Shown here: piece by piece, positions 16,577 through 25,758 of the stretch
Layout of the letters: each line of letters begins with the position of its first letter
Numbering within the stretch: position 1 is the first letter of the stretch
Source of the DNA: Nitrospirota bacterium
GTDB lineage: Bacteria; Nitrospirota; Nitrospiria; Nitrospirales; UBA8639
Reading direction: 5' to 3'
Length of the DNA: 64,000 nucleotides
Assembly (NCBI GenBank): GCA_011088105.1
Contig: JAALKI010000006.1
Coordinates: 34,721 to 98,720 of the forward strand
Made by a program: the position numbers and the translations under genes
The notes under the pieces: model-generated
What the model was told of the DNA's origin: nothing
What the model saw: only the letters and a program-made list of their open reading frames with translations
Database searches by the model: none

Positions 16577-17221
16577 GGATGACACAACAAAATTCTAGCA
16601 ATCATGACGAGTCCTAAACATAGGACAAATGGTCTATTCAAAGTTTTTGTCTCTACTCAATTCATGCACTCGAATTGAAGATTATACAAGCTCCATAGTT
16701 TCTCGTTGAGTTGATGCTTTTCCACAAATATATACAGTTCTTATTCCGTATCAATATGCCGCCGCCTATCTGAATGCTGTTTTGGATGTATTCTTGAGAG
16801 AACAGAATGAATCACAACTGAGAAAATTCAAAATACATAGATGACACGTATGAATCTTTTCTGCTTGGCGATGACTTTGTCGCTGGTGGGTCTTATGTAT
16901 ATGGAATTTTTGTGAGATATATGACAAATGATCTCTGGAGAAAAACTTAGTTAATGTAGCTCATTGGATGATGAAGCTACGGAAGTTTGATTGACGGAAC
17001 GTCATTTCAGGAGAGGTGATGATTAGCCGTAGGACGTGCTCTTCTCTAGGGTTGTCAATGCTGCGAGTTATGGTGGTAGTATGGTGTTCGAGAAAGCCCT
17101 TTCTGTCATTTCCTAAGAATGATGAAGGGCAATTTGCTAGAGGAATCCCTAAACACGTCTTCAATGACGTGCCATCTTGGGCCAATGCACATTCCTCAAC
17201 GATGACAGTTTCGTAAATTTC
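16577..17221 (+). other. gene-poor stretch
   Basis: About 645 bases with no supported gene. A 21-codon frame at 16849 (MNLFCLAMTLSLVGLMYMEF) looks like a signal peptide start without a following protein. Frames near 17016-17216 read GQFARGIPKHVFNDVPS but have no recognised family. Probably more decayed sequence. Confidence 0.4.
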
Positions 17222-17542
17222 ATGATCAAATTTTTTGTTTCTCCAGCGCTCGTAGAAGTGGAAATGCTCAAAGAAATGCTAGAGCATGATGGCATTCCAT
17301 GTACTGTCAAAAATCAACGAGGGTCATCACTAGCTGGGGAAGTGCCCTTTGCCGAAGTATTTCCCGAACTATGGATTTTGAATGACAATGATCTTCCCAG
17401 GGCCCAAGAATTCTTGAAGAACTGGCGTGAAGCTCAACCGGCAGACGTGACGGCTTGGACCTGTTCGCGTTGTGGGGAAGTCCATGCCAAAGATTTTACG
17501 GCATGCTGGGAATGTGGGCATGATCGGCAAAATGCAACCTAA
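17222..17542 (+). CDS. DUF2007 domain protein with C-terminal zinc ribbon
   Basis: A 106-residue protein from ATG 17222. The first half (FFVSPALVEVEMLKEMLEHD, IPCTVKN, AEVFPELWILNDNDLPRAQE) is the DUF2007 pattern, a ferredoxin-like fold often described as a putative signal-transducing domain. The end is a four-Cys zinc ribbon (CSRCGEVH, CWECGHD). An upstream start at 17177 adds 15 residues unlike the family and is not supported. No clear ribosome site. Small cytoplasmic protein, function unknown. It converges with aas. Confidence 0.7.
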   Translation: MIKFFVSPALVEVEMLKEMLEHDGIPCTVKNQRGSSLAGEVPFAEVFPELWILNDNDLPRAQEFLKNWREAQPADVTAWTCSRCGEVHAKDFTACWECGHDRQNAT

Positions 17543-17562
17543 CCCCAGGTTGACGCCTGATT

Positions 17563-20500
17563 CTAATGATTAGGGGTTGGTCTTAATGCTTCGATCGCGA
17601 TGCGTTTGAGTGCGCGCAGGTCCAATTTGCCTGTTCCGAGCAACGGAATCTGTTCCACTTTGATAAACGCGTCTTTGCGAGGGATAAACAAATTTGGTAA
17701 TCCACTAGCTGCGGCTTTTTCTATAAGATCTGGGATGCTTGTTTCATCCAATGTATGAAGCACTACGAGTTGTTCCCCTTTCTTTTCGTCCGGGATAGAG
17801 GTGACTGCCAGCACTTGTGTCTCTGCATTGGCTACTTGATGCAACACGTCTTCTACTTTCCCATGAGGGACCATTTCCCCGCCAATTTTGGCAAAACGGG
17901 AGAGGCGATCCATAATGGTGAGGAATCCGTCTTCATCGAGATTCGCCATGTCCCCGGTGATGTACCATCCCTCATGCATAGCCTTAGCGGTTAGGTCTTC
18001 ACGGCCGAGGTACCCTTGCATGACATTTGGTCCCTTGACCAACAACATGCCGGCTTTCCCTACGGGAAGTTGTTCAAACGTATCGAGATCGACGACTCGC
18101 ACGGATACACCGGGCAAGGGTTGCCCCACAGTGCCACGACGTGAAGCCGGTTGGTGAAATCCAGCAGCGCGAAAGTCTGGGCAGTTCACAGAAATCACGG
18201 GTGAACATTCGGTTACACCGTAGCCTTCAATAGGACGGATACCAAATTTATCCTCAAACGCTTGCGCGAGCCGGTCTGGTAGTTTTTCAGCGCCAGTCAA
18301 CACAATGCGAACTGATCCGAATTGATCTGATGTGCAACGGCGCAGATAGAGTTGCAAAAAAGTGGGGGTTGCAATGAGTATGGTCACCCGTTGCTTATGA
18401 ATCAATGTCCCTATGGCACCGGCGTCCAATGGTGTTGGGTGATACACCACACCGACTCCATGATTAACCGCAAGCCAAATAGTGGCTAAATACCCGAAGG
18501 AATGAAAAAATGGTAGGATCCCTAATAGCCGATCGTTGGGGCCTACGTGAAATACTTGCGCCACTCCCGCTACGTTGGAGTCCACACTGAAATGGCTGAG
18601 CATGACGCCTTTGGGTTCTCCGGTACTTCCGCTGTTGAAAATAATCGTTGCCAGGTCGTCCATCTGTGGTCGACAAGTTGACCCTGCCATGCGTTCCAAC
18701 ATAGCAATGGGAGCAAAAAGAGCAAGGCACAACGCTTTAATTCGTTCTACGGTTCTGATGGATTTGCGAATCTCATCGATCCAAAGAATCTTGATCCCTG
18801 TAGGCAGTTCAAGGTTTGCTTTCTCGACAAAGAGTTGACTGGTTACAATCGTATCGAGGTGGGCTTGTTTGGCTGCGGCCTCCATGCCACTTTGCCCTGT
18901 CGTGTAATTCAAATTGACGGTGGTCCGACCGGACAGTGTCGCCGCCAGATTGACCAAAACCCCACCGACGCTAGGTGGAAGCAAGATCCCTACGGTATGG
19001 TGGGTGCCCCAATGAGGACGAAACGCGCGAGCGAGGGCGATTGCGCCGATGAGCGATTCCATGCACGATACCTTCGGTCGGGTTATGTCTCCAAAAGCAA
19101 AGCGAAAAGGATGACAGCGAGCCGCTCGAACGAATGAATGGTGCAAGGGACGCCGATTGGGCTTTCGATAGGTCCATGCAGCTTCTCCCAATTCTTGCAC
19201 AACCTGGCGAACTTCGGGCGCTGCCGTTGTTGACGGCATCGGCATACCATAGGAAATTGTGACGGGGTAGGGAAGGCGTTCAGGCCATTTCGTGATAAAT
19301 CGATTGCCAATAAAACTAAAGATGCTGCCCCACACTCGATCGAGATGCACAGGAATGATAGGAGTTTCTCGACCTTTCAGAATACGTTCAAATCCCTGAC
19401 GAAATGACAGCAGGTTTCCTGTCCGTGTGATTTGTCCCTCTGGAAAGAGACACACTAATTCACCGGCATCTAAACGGCGTCCAGCTTCACGAAGAGCATG
19501 CAGAATTTCTTTTGGTGATCCTTTTGATGAAATCGGAATGGCACCCATCGTTCGAGCGAGCCAGTTGAATAGAGGGTGCTCGTAATAGTGTTGATCGACA
19601 ATGTAGCGAATGGGACGATCGACACTTGCCAGGAGTAACAACCCATCGATAAATGACACATGGTTGGGTAGCAGCAATGCTCCGTCATGTTCTGGTACAT
19701 GATCCCGGCCGATGACCTGAAGCCGGTACAGGGTGTGAGTGATCAGGAAGAGCACCATTCGGACAAAGGTTTCGGGCATGAGCCGTAGGGCCCAGGTCGT
19801 TAACAGTGCTGTCGACACTCCCGAAGCCATGAGAATGCCACTGGCATTGAGACCTAGCTGAGAGAGTGCACCCGCGATTAATGATCCTGCGATGACTCCG
19901 CTGAAGACAAAGGTATTGCTAAATGCAATAACGGCACCTCGTCGATCTTCAGGAGCGCGCCACTGGATTAATGAATTGATGGGCACCACAATAAACCCAC
20001 TCGACAATCCGAGCCAGGTCATGCCCACCAAAGTACCGAACAACCCGGGGCTGATCGTGCCAAGTAGAAAGAGGCCGAGGGTGAGTCCAATAGCTCCGAG
20101 CGGAATATGTCCGACTTCAACCTTCGAATGAGAAAGTTTGCCGGCTAAGACCGATCCAATCCCCACACCAATTCCAAACGTTGCCAATGGCAACCCGGAC
20201 AAGGCGTCGGCCAACTGCAACACTGCCTTCGCGTATACGAGAATGTCTTGCCCAACGAGACTGGCGATTGTCCAGTATCCGATGTTGCCACAAATCCCTA
20301 ACCGCAACACTCGATCGGCCTGAACTGCATTCCATGCCCCTTGGAGTGTAAAACGGAGTCCTCCTTCTTCCCGGGCGCGTGGCACCCTGGGTAGTTGCCA
20401 GGAAGCCCAGAGACCAATAACCGAGAACGCTAACAATCCAAGTCCTCCCAACCACGGAGAAGCCTCAGTAAACTGCAGCAGAATGCCTCCCATAGCTGTG

Positions 20501-20979
20501 CCGCCGATGATAGCGAGAAAGGTCCATAACTCTATCTGTGCATTACCTGCGGATAATCGTTCATGCGGAAGCAACTCTGGCAAGATGCCATACTTGGCTG
20601 GGCCAAACAGTGCACTCTGAACACCCATTCCTCCCAAGACAATGAGTGGAAGGACTCCACCTGATGGATTGAGGAACAAGGCTAACGTTCCCAAGGCCAT
20701 CAGGATCACTTCGACCGATTTCATAACCACGATAACGGAACGCTTGCTAAACCGATCCGAAAAGACACCAGCAAAAATAGAAACGAGAGCAAGTGGTAAG
20801 GTGAAGACGATAAACGTGAGGGTTGTTTGGGCTTGGGAGGCTGCTTCAAATTCCGGGCCGGCTCCCATTTGCGAAGCCAACTGCTTGATGGTTAACAAGG
20901 CAACCATCAATTTCCAGGCATTGTCATTAAACGCACCAAAAAACTGGGCAATGAGAAGACCGCGAAGGGGGGAGGGCAT
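17563..20979 (-). CDS. aas: Aas: MFS transporter, acyltransferase and acyl-ACP synthetase fusion
   Basis: A 1138-residue protein in three parts. Residues about 5-405 form a 12-segment MFS transporter like LplT (AQFFGAFNDNAWK, GVFSDRFSKRSVIV). About 415-610 form a PlsC-type acyltransferase with the HX4D box (NHVSFIDG) and LFPEGQIT. About 640-1130 form an AMP-binding synthetase with IIFNSGSTGEPKGVMLSH, GYGVTECSP and YITGDMANLDEDGF. The domain order matches known LplT-Aas fusions. Role: flips lysophospholipid inward and re-acylates it with fatty acid activated on ACP. Complete, and alone between convergent and divergent neighbours. Confidence 0.93.
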   Translation of the reverse strand: MPSPLRGLLIAQFFGAFNDNAWKLMVALLTIKQLASQMGAGPEFEAASQAQTTLTFIVFTLPLALVSIFAGVFSDRFSKRSVIVVMKSVEVILMALGTLALFLNPSGGVLPLIVLGGMGVQSALFGPAKYGILPELLPHERLSAGNAQIELWTFLAIIGGTAMGGILLQFTEASPWLGGLGLLAFSVIGLWASWQLPRVPRAREEGGLRFTLQGAWNAVQADRVLRLGICGNIGYWTIASLVGQDILVYAKAVLQLADALSGLPLATFGIGVGIGSVLAGKLSHSKVEVGHIPLGAIGLTLGLFLLGTISPGLFGTLVGMTWLGLSSGFIVVPINSLIQWRAPEDRRGAVIAFSNTFVFSGVIAGSLIAGALSQLGLNASGILMASGVSTALLTTWALRLMPETFVRMVLFLITHTLYRLQVIGRDHVPEHDGALLLPNHVSFIDGLLLLASVDRPIRYIVDQHYYEHPLFNWLARTMGAIPISSKGSPKEILHALREAGRRLDAGELVCLFPEGQITRTGNLLSFRQGFERILKGRETPIIPVHLDRVWGSIFSFIGNRFITKWPERLPYPVTISYGMPMPSTTAAPEVRQVVQELGEAAWTYRKPNRRPLHHSFVRAARCHPFRFAFGDITRPKVSCMESLIGAIALARAFRPHWGTHHTVGILLPPSVGGVLVNLAATLSGRTTVNLNYTTGQSGMEAAAKQAHLDTIVTSQLFVEKANLELPTGIKILWIDEIRKSIRTVERIKALCLALFAPIAMLERMAGSTCRPQMDDLATIIFNSGSTGEPKGVMLSHFSVDSNVAGVAQVFHVGPNDRLLGILPFFHSFGYLATIWLAVNHGVGVVYHPTPLDAGAIGTLIHKQRVTILIATPTFLQLYLRRCTSDQFGSVRIVLTGAEKLPDRLAQAFEDKFGIRPIEGYGVTECSPVISVNCPDFRAAGFHQPASRRGTVGQPLPGVSVRVVDLDTFEQLPVGKAGMLLVKGPNVMQGYLGREDLTAKAMHEGWYITGDMANLDEDGFLTIMDRLSRFAKIGGEMVPHGKVEDVLHQVANAETQVLAVTSIPDEKKGEQLVVLHTLDETSIPDLIEKAAASGLPNLFIPRKDAFIKVEQIPLLGTGKLDLRALKRIAIEALRPTPNH

Positions 20980-21559
20980 TTGTGAAGTATTTGGCTATTG
21001 CTTGGTTAGTTGTTCTGAATGGAAAGAAGAGCCCAATGTTGGATAATCCAAAGCCTGTTTGTGATTAAATTTTCCATGAAGTCCGGTCAGTGTCTGCATC
21101 ATTCTGCTCATGTTGCTGAAATAACGCAAACTCTATGCCGAAAAGAACATTCATCATGAAAGTCTCATGATTTCTGTGTTTTTGAATCAATAGAGTAAGA
21201 ATGTTATGGCTTGTGATTCATTTGTGCTCTAATCTCGATGGCCCCGAAAGCTTGAGACGTCGATATCTCTCCTTCAGAGACACTAATTGAAAAGCCGCAA
21301 ACGTTCCTAGACGTTCCTAAACTTAAATCGTCGCCTAGTAGGTCGTGCATTTCTTTTTCATCCTTATAAAACTGACCGTGGAAGGGCCATTCGGTTGAAA
21401 GTATGGCATCAGCGCGCGGTCTCTGGATGCTAGGAGGTTTAGCATGATATTCTAGCCGCCCTTTTGGGTAATCATCATCGGATCCAAAAGTAACGTAGAA
21501 TATGACCAAACAGACCGGACAACCTGTACCCATGAGTTAGTGGATGGATAAGGAATCAT
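20980..21559 (+). other. intergenic stretch, no supported gene
   Basis: About 580 bases between divergent aas and the DUF1538 gene, presumably containing both promoters. A minus-strand frame of 109 codons (21204-21533, CPVCLVIFYVTFGS and so on) has no recognised family and no ribosome site. A short direct repeat ACGTTCCTA occurs twice near 21300. Confidence 0.4.
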
Positions 21560-23062
21560 ATGGCTGAGCACTTTCGATTCGGAGATTACCAACATGAGTT
21601 GGGATACGGGCATGATGAAGTGAGTTTCAATGCCCTGACCCCAAAACTACAACGGGATTTGGAAGGTCGTCTGATCCCCTATCAGCCAACTCCGATAAAA
21701 CTTATGTCAAAGGAAGTTTTCAAGCTCCTGCAGCCGTATGTTTCGGTTCGTTTCATGGAGCAAGTGAAATCGGTCATACCCTTGGCCTTGTATTTGGCAT
21801 TGTTCCAAATCTTGATTCTTCGCCAATTGGTGGAAGACTCCTGGGTTATCACTGGTGGTCTGTTTGCCGTGATCGTTGGGTTGATGTTTTTTATGGAAGG
21901 TCTCAAGCTGGGCCTGATGCCGTTCGGGACGGTGATTGGCAAGCGTTTACCGCAAAAATCACCTTTGCCCATGGTGCTATTTATCACGCTTCTTCTCGGA
22001 ATCGGGGTGACCTTTGCCGAACCCGCGATCGGCGCCTTAAAGGCAGCTGGCCAAAAGGTAGCGGTGGAACGTGCGCCGTATTTGTTCGCTCTGCTCAATG
22101 ACTGGTCGGAACTTCTCGTCTTGGTGATCGGGTTTAGCGTTGGATTTGCAGCGGTCATAGGGACGTTGCGGTTTCTGTATGGCTGGAGTCTCAAACCTCT
22201 CATTTATATTTCCTTAGGTTCAGTGCTGGGCTTGACTCTCTATGGCGCATTTGATCCTGAGTTGACCAAGATCCTCGGTTTGGCTTGGGATGCTGGTGCA
22301 GTGACGACCGGACCGGTTACAGTGCCGCTGGTCTTGTTCCTATTTGTGTTACTCCGGCTAGTCCTTAAAGAAACGCTCAAAAACATGGGCGAGATTGTGT
22401 ATGGAATCGGTCTGACGATCATTGGAATGTGTCTGTTTAACGCGGGACTTACCTATGGTCTTTCAAAATTAGGCGGTAATGTTGGGAGTCTTGTGCCCGC
22501 TGCGTTTATGGAGCTCTCCACTGTCCCATTATCTCCTCTTTATATTTATGTAGTGGGCTTAGTGCTTTCATTGGTGTTTGCCTTTGGGCTGGGCTATGGC
22601 GCCACGGTTGCCGAGCCGGCCCTGAACGCGCTTGGTACCACTGCCCAAAGTCTTACCAATGGTGTGTTCAAGAAAAAAACGTTGATTGCCGCGGTCTCTC
22701 TTGGCGTGGCAATCGGTATTGCCATTGGTTTGGCCAAGCTCATTTTCAATCTTCCGTTAGTATGGTTGATCATGCCTGGTTACGTTCTGGCTTTGGTATT
22801 GACCTATTTTTCAAGTGAAACATTTGTCAATGTGGCTTGGGATAGTGCCGGTGTCACCACCGGTCCGATCACCGTTCCTCTTGTGTTGGCCATGGGTCTC
22901 GGGTTTGGCAATGCCACGAATGCGGTAGAAGGCTTTGGCATTCTCTCCATGGCATCCATTGGCCCAATTCTTACGGTTTTGGCGACTGGTCTGCTCTCTG
23001 ATTACAACGCGAGGAACGAGGCGCTGGCAGTAACTAAAGCCTCAGGGATACCACACGTTTAG
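21560..23062 (+). CDS. DUF1538 membrane protein with internal duplication
   Basis: A 500-residue protein with about 70 cytoplasmic residues first, then some 12-14 membrane segments. Two homologous halves are visible: FAEPAIGALKAAGQK with AWDAGAVTTGPVTVPLVL in the first, and VAEPALNALGTTAQS with AWDSAGVTTGPITVPLVL in the second. The repeated TTGP[VI]TVPLVL segments look like substrate- or ion-coordinating re-entrant pieces of an inverted-repeat transporter. DUF1538 is an uncharacterised family; transporter function is inferred from this symmetry. Two P-II-like genes follow within 20 bases each, implying control of the transporter by a P-II protein, as AmtB is controlled by GlnK. Confidence 0.85.
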   Translation: MAEHFRFGDYQHELGYGHDEVSFNALTPKLQRDLEGRLIPYQPTPIKLMSKEVFKLLQPYVSVRFMEQVKSVIPLALYLALFQILILRQLVEDSWVITGGLFAVIVGLMFFMEGLKLGLMPFGTVIGKRLPQKSPLPMVLFITLLLGIGVTFAEPAIGALKAAGQKVAVERAPYLFALLNDWSELLVLVIGFSVGFAAVIGTLRFLYGWSLKPLIYISLGSVLGLTLYGAFDPELTKILGLAWDAGAVTTGPVTVPLVLFLFVLLRLVLKETLKNMGEIVYGIGLTIIGMCLFNAGLTYGLSKLGGNVGSLVPAAFMELSTVPLSPLYIYVVGLVLSLVFAFGLGYGATVAEPALNALGTTAQSLTNGVFKKKTLIAAVSLGVAIGIAIGLAKLIFNLPLVWLIMPGYVLALVLTYFSSETFVNVAWDSAGVTTGPITVPLVLAMGLGFGNATNAVEGFGILSMASIGPILTVLATGLLSDYNARNEALAVTKASGIPHV

Positions 23063-23079
23063 GGAGGATCGACGGTATT

Positions 23080-23442
23080 ATGAGTGAAACAATCACATAC
23101 TTAACGGATGTGGCCATGATTACCTGTGTCGTGCAAAGCGGTGATGCTGATGATATTGTGAAAGCTGCGAGAGAAGCAGGGGCAACCGCTGCCTTAGTGT
23201 ATCATGGCAGGGGGACTGGAATACGCGAACGATTAGGATTATTGGGAATAGCTATTGATGCCGAGAAAGATATTGTCACTGTTTTGGTCTCCTCTGATCA
23301 GCGTGAAATTGTGGCCGATAGAATTTTTCATGCTGGTCATTTTGATACCCCGGCCAGAGGATTTCTGTGCATCACTCCTTTGGAAAAGGCGGCAACTTAT
23401 ATTCCACAGAGCGTGAAAGATCGATTGACTAAAAAGGAATAA
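23080..23442 (+). CDS. P-II-like signalling protein 1
   Basis: A 120-residue protein with the P-II fold pattern: start VAMITCVVQSGDADDIVKAA, a GATAALVYHGRGTG loop, then DIVTVLVSSDQREIVADRIF and ARGFLCITPLEKA. The uridylylated Tyr region of GlnB is replaced by a sequence around RERLGLLGIAID, so the T-loop differs from canonical GlnB/GlnK. It starts 17 bases after the DUF1538 stop with GGGAGG upstream. Its place next to a membrane protein suggests it gates that protein in response to a nucleotide or small-molecule signal. The ligand is unknown. Confidence 0.8.
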   Translation: MSETITYLTDVAMITCVVQSGDADDIVKAAREAGATAALVYHGRGTGIRERLGLLGIAIDAEKDIVTVLVSSDQREIVADRIFHAGHFDTPARGFLCITPLEKAATYIPQSVKDRLTKKE

Positions 23443-23456
23443 AGACGAGAGCGCTT

Positions 23457-23840
23457 GTGAGTGAAGAACAAGAATACGGAGAATCGTTACTCCTTGAGGC
23501 CACCCAGGTCATTACATGCGTGTTACCGGATGATGGCAGCGACAGGTTGTTGCTGCTGGCCTTACGGAGTGAAAAAGGCATCACAAGAGCTCACAGTGTT
23601 CCTTGCCGAGGGCATGCTGCATTGCGAGGTGTATCGACCAAGGGGGGCCATTTGCCCGAACCTACTCTGGTGAAGATGGTGAACGTGGTAGTGGATGAGG
23701 AGAATGCAGAATCCCTTTTTGTTTACATCTTCGAAAAAGCAAACATAGGTCGACTAGGGGGAGGTATCATCTTCTTGAGCGAATCCATTGTCTCCACAGC
23801 CTTCTCCCTTCCCGAAGATATCCCAGCGGAGAAAAGCTAG
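23457..23840 (+). CDS. P-II-like signalling protein 2
   Basis: A 127-residue protein, starting at GTG 23457, 14 bases after the first P-II-like gene. It shares the fold pattern (ATQVITCVLPDDGSDRLLLL, GITRAHSVPCRGHA, MVNVVVDEENAESLFVYIFE, GGGIIFLSES) but little sequence with its neighbour. The loop is different again and includes Cys-Arg-Gly. Two unlike P-II proteins beside one transporter suggest a heteromeric or two-signal sensor. Assignment less sure than for the first. Confidence 0.7.
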   Translation: MSEEQEYGESLLLEATQVITCVLPDDGSDRLLLLALRSEKGITRAHSVPCRGHAALRGVSTKGGHLPEPTLVKMVNVVVDEENAESLFVYIFEKANIGRLGGGIIFLSESIVSTAFSLPEDIPAEKS

Positions 23841-23922
23841 GGCCAGACACTCAGCCCAGGTAAACACCAGTTTGGTGGATAGGTTTCTATCCAAAGATTT
23901 CTCAAAACAGTGAAAAGCCTAT

Positions 23923-25758
23923 CTAGGAATTTTGTCCTCGGATGACTAAGACTCCCAGCCAACCCAAAAACACAATGATGCCGATATTGAGAGTCGTGTC
24001 GAGTAAATTTTGGCCGGCAGTCAATTTTCCGGTTTCTTGAGACTCCATAAGCGATCTGACCCACACTGATGGCAGAATGGGATCGGGTGGTTCAAGGTTG
24101 CCAATAGCCTTGGCTAAAGCATCGGCCTGTTCAACGGTCAATGGAGGATTTTGGGTCAGCAAAGCGGCGGCAGGTCCTCCCCCCAGCGGACCAGGCGCGA
24201 AAGAAGGCGAGGGCCCGGCAAGGACAACCTGAACTCCCACGGTATCGATTTCCCCAGCTTGCCCTGGATAGCTCCCACTTGGAATTCGGACAGGTGACAA
24301 ATAAGGCGGAAGATTTTGTATTAATTCCTTGGGGAGTGAATGTAAGGTTAGATTCTTGTCAATAAAGGCTTGGGCAATCTCGGCCTCTCCCGAAACGGTA
24401 AAAATCAAGGCACCATCTATTTCTTTGGTTTTTAACTTCTTTACGAGTTCCTCGTCTTTTGCAAAGATGACAGGTTCCTTATGAACGGTTTGAAGAACCA
24501 TTGAAGCTAATCGAGCACGTGCACTGCCGCTCACGCTCACCCCAATTTTCCCAGATAAAACGTCTTGGGGTGTTTCTTGTTCTCCTCTTCGAATAAGGTG
24601 GAGATAGGCGCTGCCTAAAACAGCAGCCGCTTCAATTCGATTGTCCCGTTCACCAAACAGTTGGTCCTTGGTTTTTGGGAAAAATCGATCTGCGCCAATG
24701 ATAGCTAATCGAGCTTTTCCTTGAGCGACAGCCTCTACGGCGTCCTCAGTTTTAGAAAGAATGACTTGGTGGTCCGGGAAGACCTCTCGAACGACACGGA
24801 CAACAAACGTTGTCAGGCCTCCAAACCGCTCAGGCGAATCAAGGGCAATGATCATTTCCGCCTTTCGACTGACGGATAAGGAATCTGTCTCTACTATCTT
24901 GGCATCTCGAAGAAAGCGAAAAGCCACCACCTCTGGAGGAAGGCCTTCAATGTCAACTTGATAGTTTAAGTCCTGCATGGTTTTTGGAGTGAGGTGGCCA
25001 TGTAACCGACCTAGGGCATCAACGACGTGGGGACGAGTCGTCATGGTATCCGCAAGTGTTATCATGGCGGCATCGTACCGTGGGAAGAAATCCAGGTCGT
25101 CGGTAAGAACGGTAAGGGAGATGTCTCGAAGAGCACCATCGGTTGCGCGAATGATGGCCACGTCCGCTAACCCGTCATGAAGAGCCAAAAGGCGTTTAAA
25201 GGAATCATCAATGAGCAAGGTTTCTCCGCGAAGCCGAACTCCATAATGACGAAGGAGTGCTGGGAGACCAGTCACGGGCTGGCGGAAGTACGTGCTCGAG
25301 GATGTGATTTTCACCCCTCCTTCGAGTTTATTCAAATCTGTGATACGTTGGAGATTCAAGCTCTTTGCCTTGGTTTCTGGAACCACAAGCACATAGCCAT
25401 TTTCGAATCCCAACACGTCCAGCCATTGGAACCCTAAGGGCTCATATAGTTTCTGCACTTCCGCTAAGGATCCTTTCTGTGTTGGCGCAACGTGACGCTG
25501 GAACATGTACCCGAAGGCCGAATAATCCACGACAAGTTCGATACGTTTTGCCACGAGGCTTCCAGCACAGTCATAAGAATTTTGGCATTTCACCATTTGA
25601 ACCGGCACATTCGTGGTGCCCTCGATAATGTGACGAGCCATCTGAGCGACAATTGCTTGTTCGGTTGTCGGAGGCAAACCAATGGAGAGAGGACTTTGGC
25701 TTGGCTGGCATGCAGCAATGAGCAGGCTCAGCGCTAAGAGCAACCCACTCCTTTTCAT
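23923..25758 (-). CDS. two-domain solute-binding lipoprotein (OpuAC-like plus TAXI-like) with C-terminal anchor
   Basis: A 611-residue protein with a lipoprotein signal (LLIAACQ, Cys near 17). Residues about 20-290 resemble a glycine-betaine type binding domain (SIGLPPTTEQAIVAQMARHI, ELVVDYSAFGYMFQRH, DLNKLEGGVKITSS, FFPRYDAAMITL). About 300-510 resemble a TAXI TRAP-type domain (AVAQGKARLAIIGADRFF, SGKIGVSVSGSARARLASMV, EIDGALIFTVSGEAEIAQAF). A final hydrophobic helix follows near 590 (NIGIIVFLGWLGVLVI). Its ATG overlaps the true stop of the BCCT gene, so the two form a unit. BCCT carriers do not normally use binding proteins, which makes the pairing notable. Confidence 0.7.
   Translation of the reverse strand: MKRSGLLLALSLLIAACQPSQSPLSIGLPPTTEQAIVAQMARHIIEGTTNVPVQMVKCQNSYDCAGSLVAKRIELVVDYSAFGYMFQRHVAPTQKGSLAEVQKLYEPLGFQWLDVLGFENGYVLVVPETKAKSLNLQRITDLNKLEGGVKITSSSTYFRQPVTGLPALLRHYGVRLRGETLLIDDSFKRLLALHDGLADVAIIRATDGALRDISLTVLTDDLDFFPRYDAAMITLADTMTTRPHVVDALGRLHGHLTPKTMQDLNYQVDIEGLPPEVVAFRFLRDAKIVETDSLSVSRKAEMIIALDSPERFGGLTTFVVRVVREVFPDHQVILSKTEDAVEAVAQGKARLAIIGADRFFPKTKDQLFGERDNRIEAAAVLGSAYLHLIRRGEQETPQDVLSGKIGVSVSGSARARLASMVLQTVHKEPVIFAKDEELVKKLKTKEIDGALIFTVSGEAEIAQAFIDKNLTLHSLPKELIQNLPPYLSPVRIPSGSYPGQAGEIDTVGVQVVLAGPSPSFAPGPLGGGPAAALLTQNPPLTVEQADALAKAIGNLEPPDPILPSVWVRSLMESQETGKLTAGQNLLDTTLNIGIIVFLGWLGVLVIRGQNS

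Noticed and set aside
21204..21533. A 109-codon minus-strand frame between aas and DUF1538
   Set aside because: No recognised family, no ribosome site and odd composition; reported only as part of the intergenic stretch.
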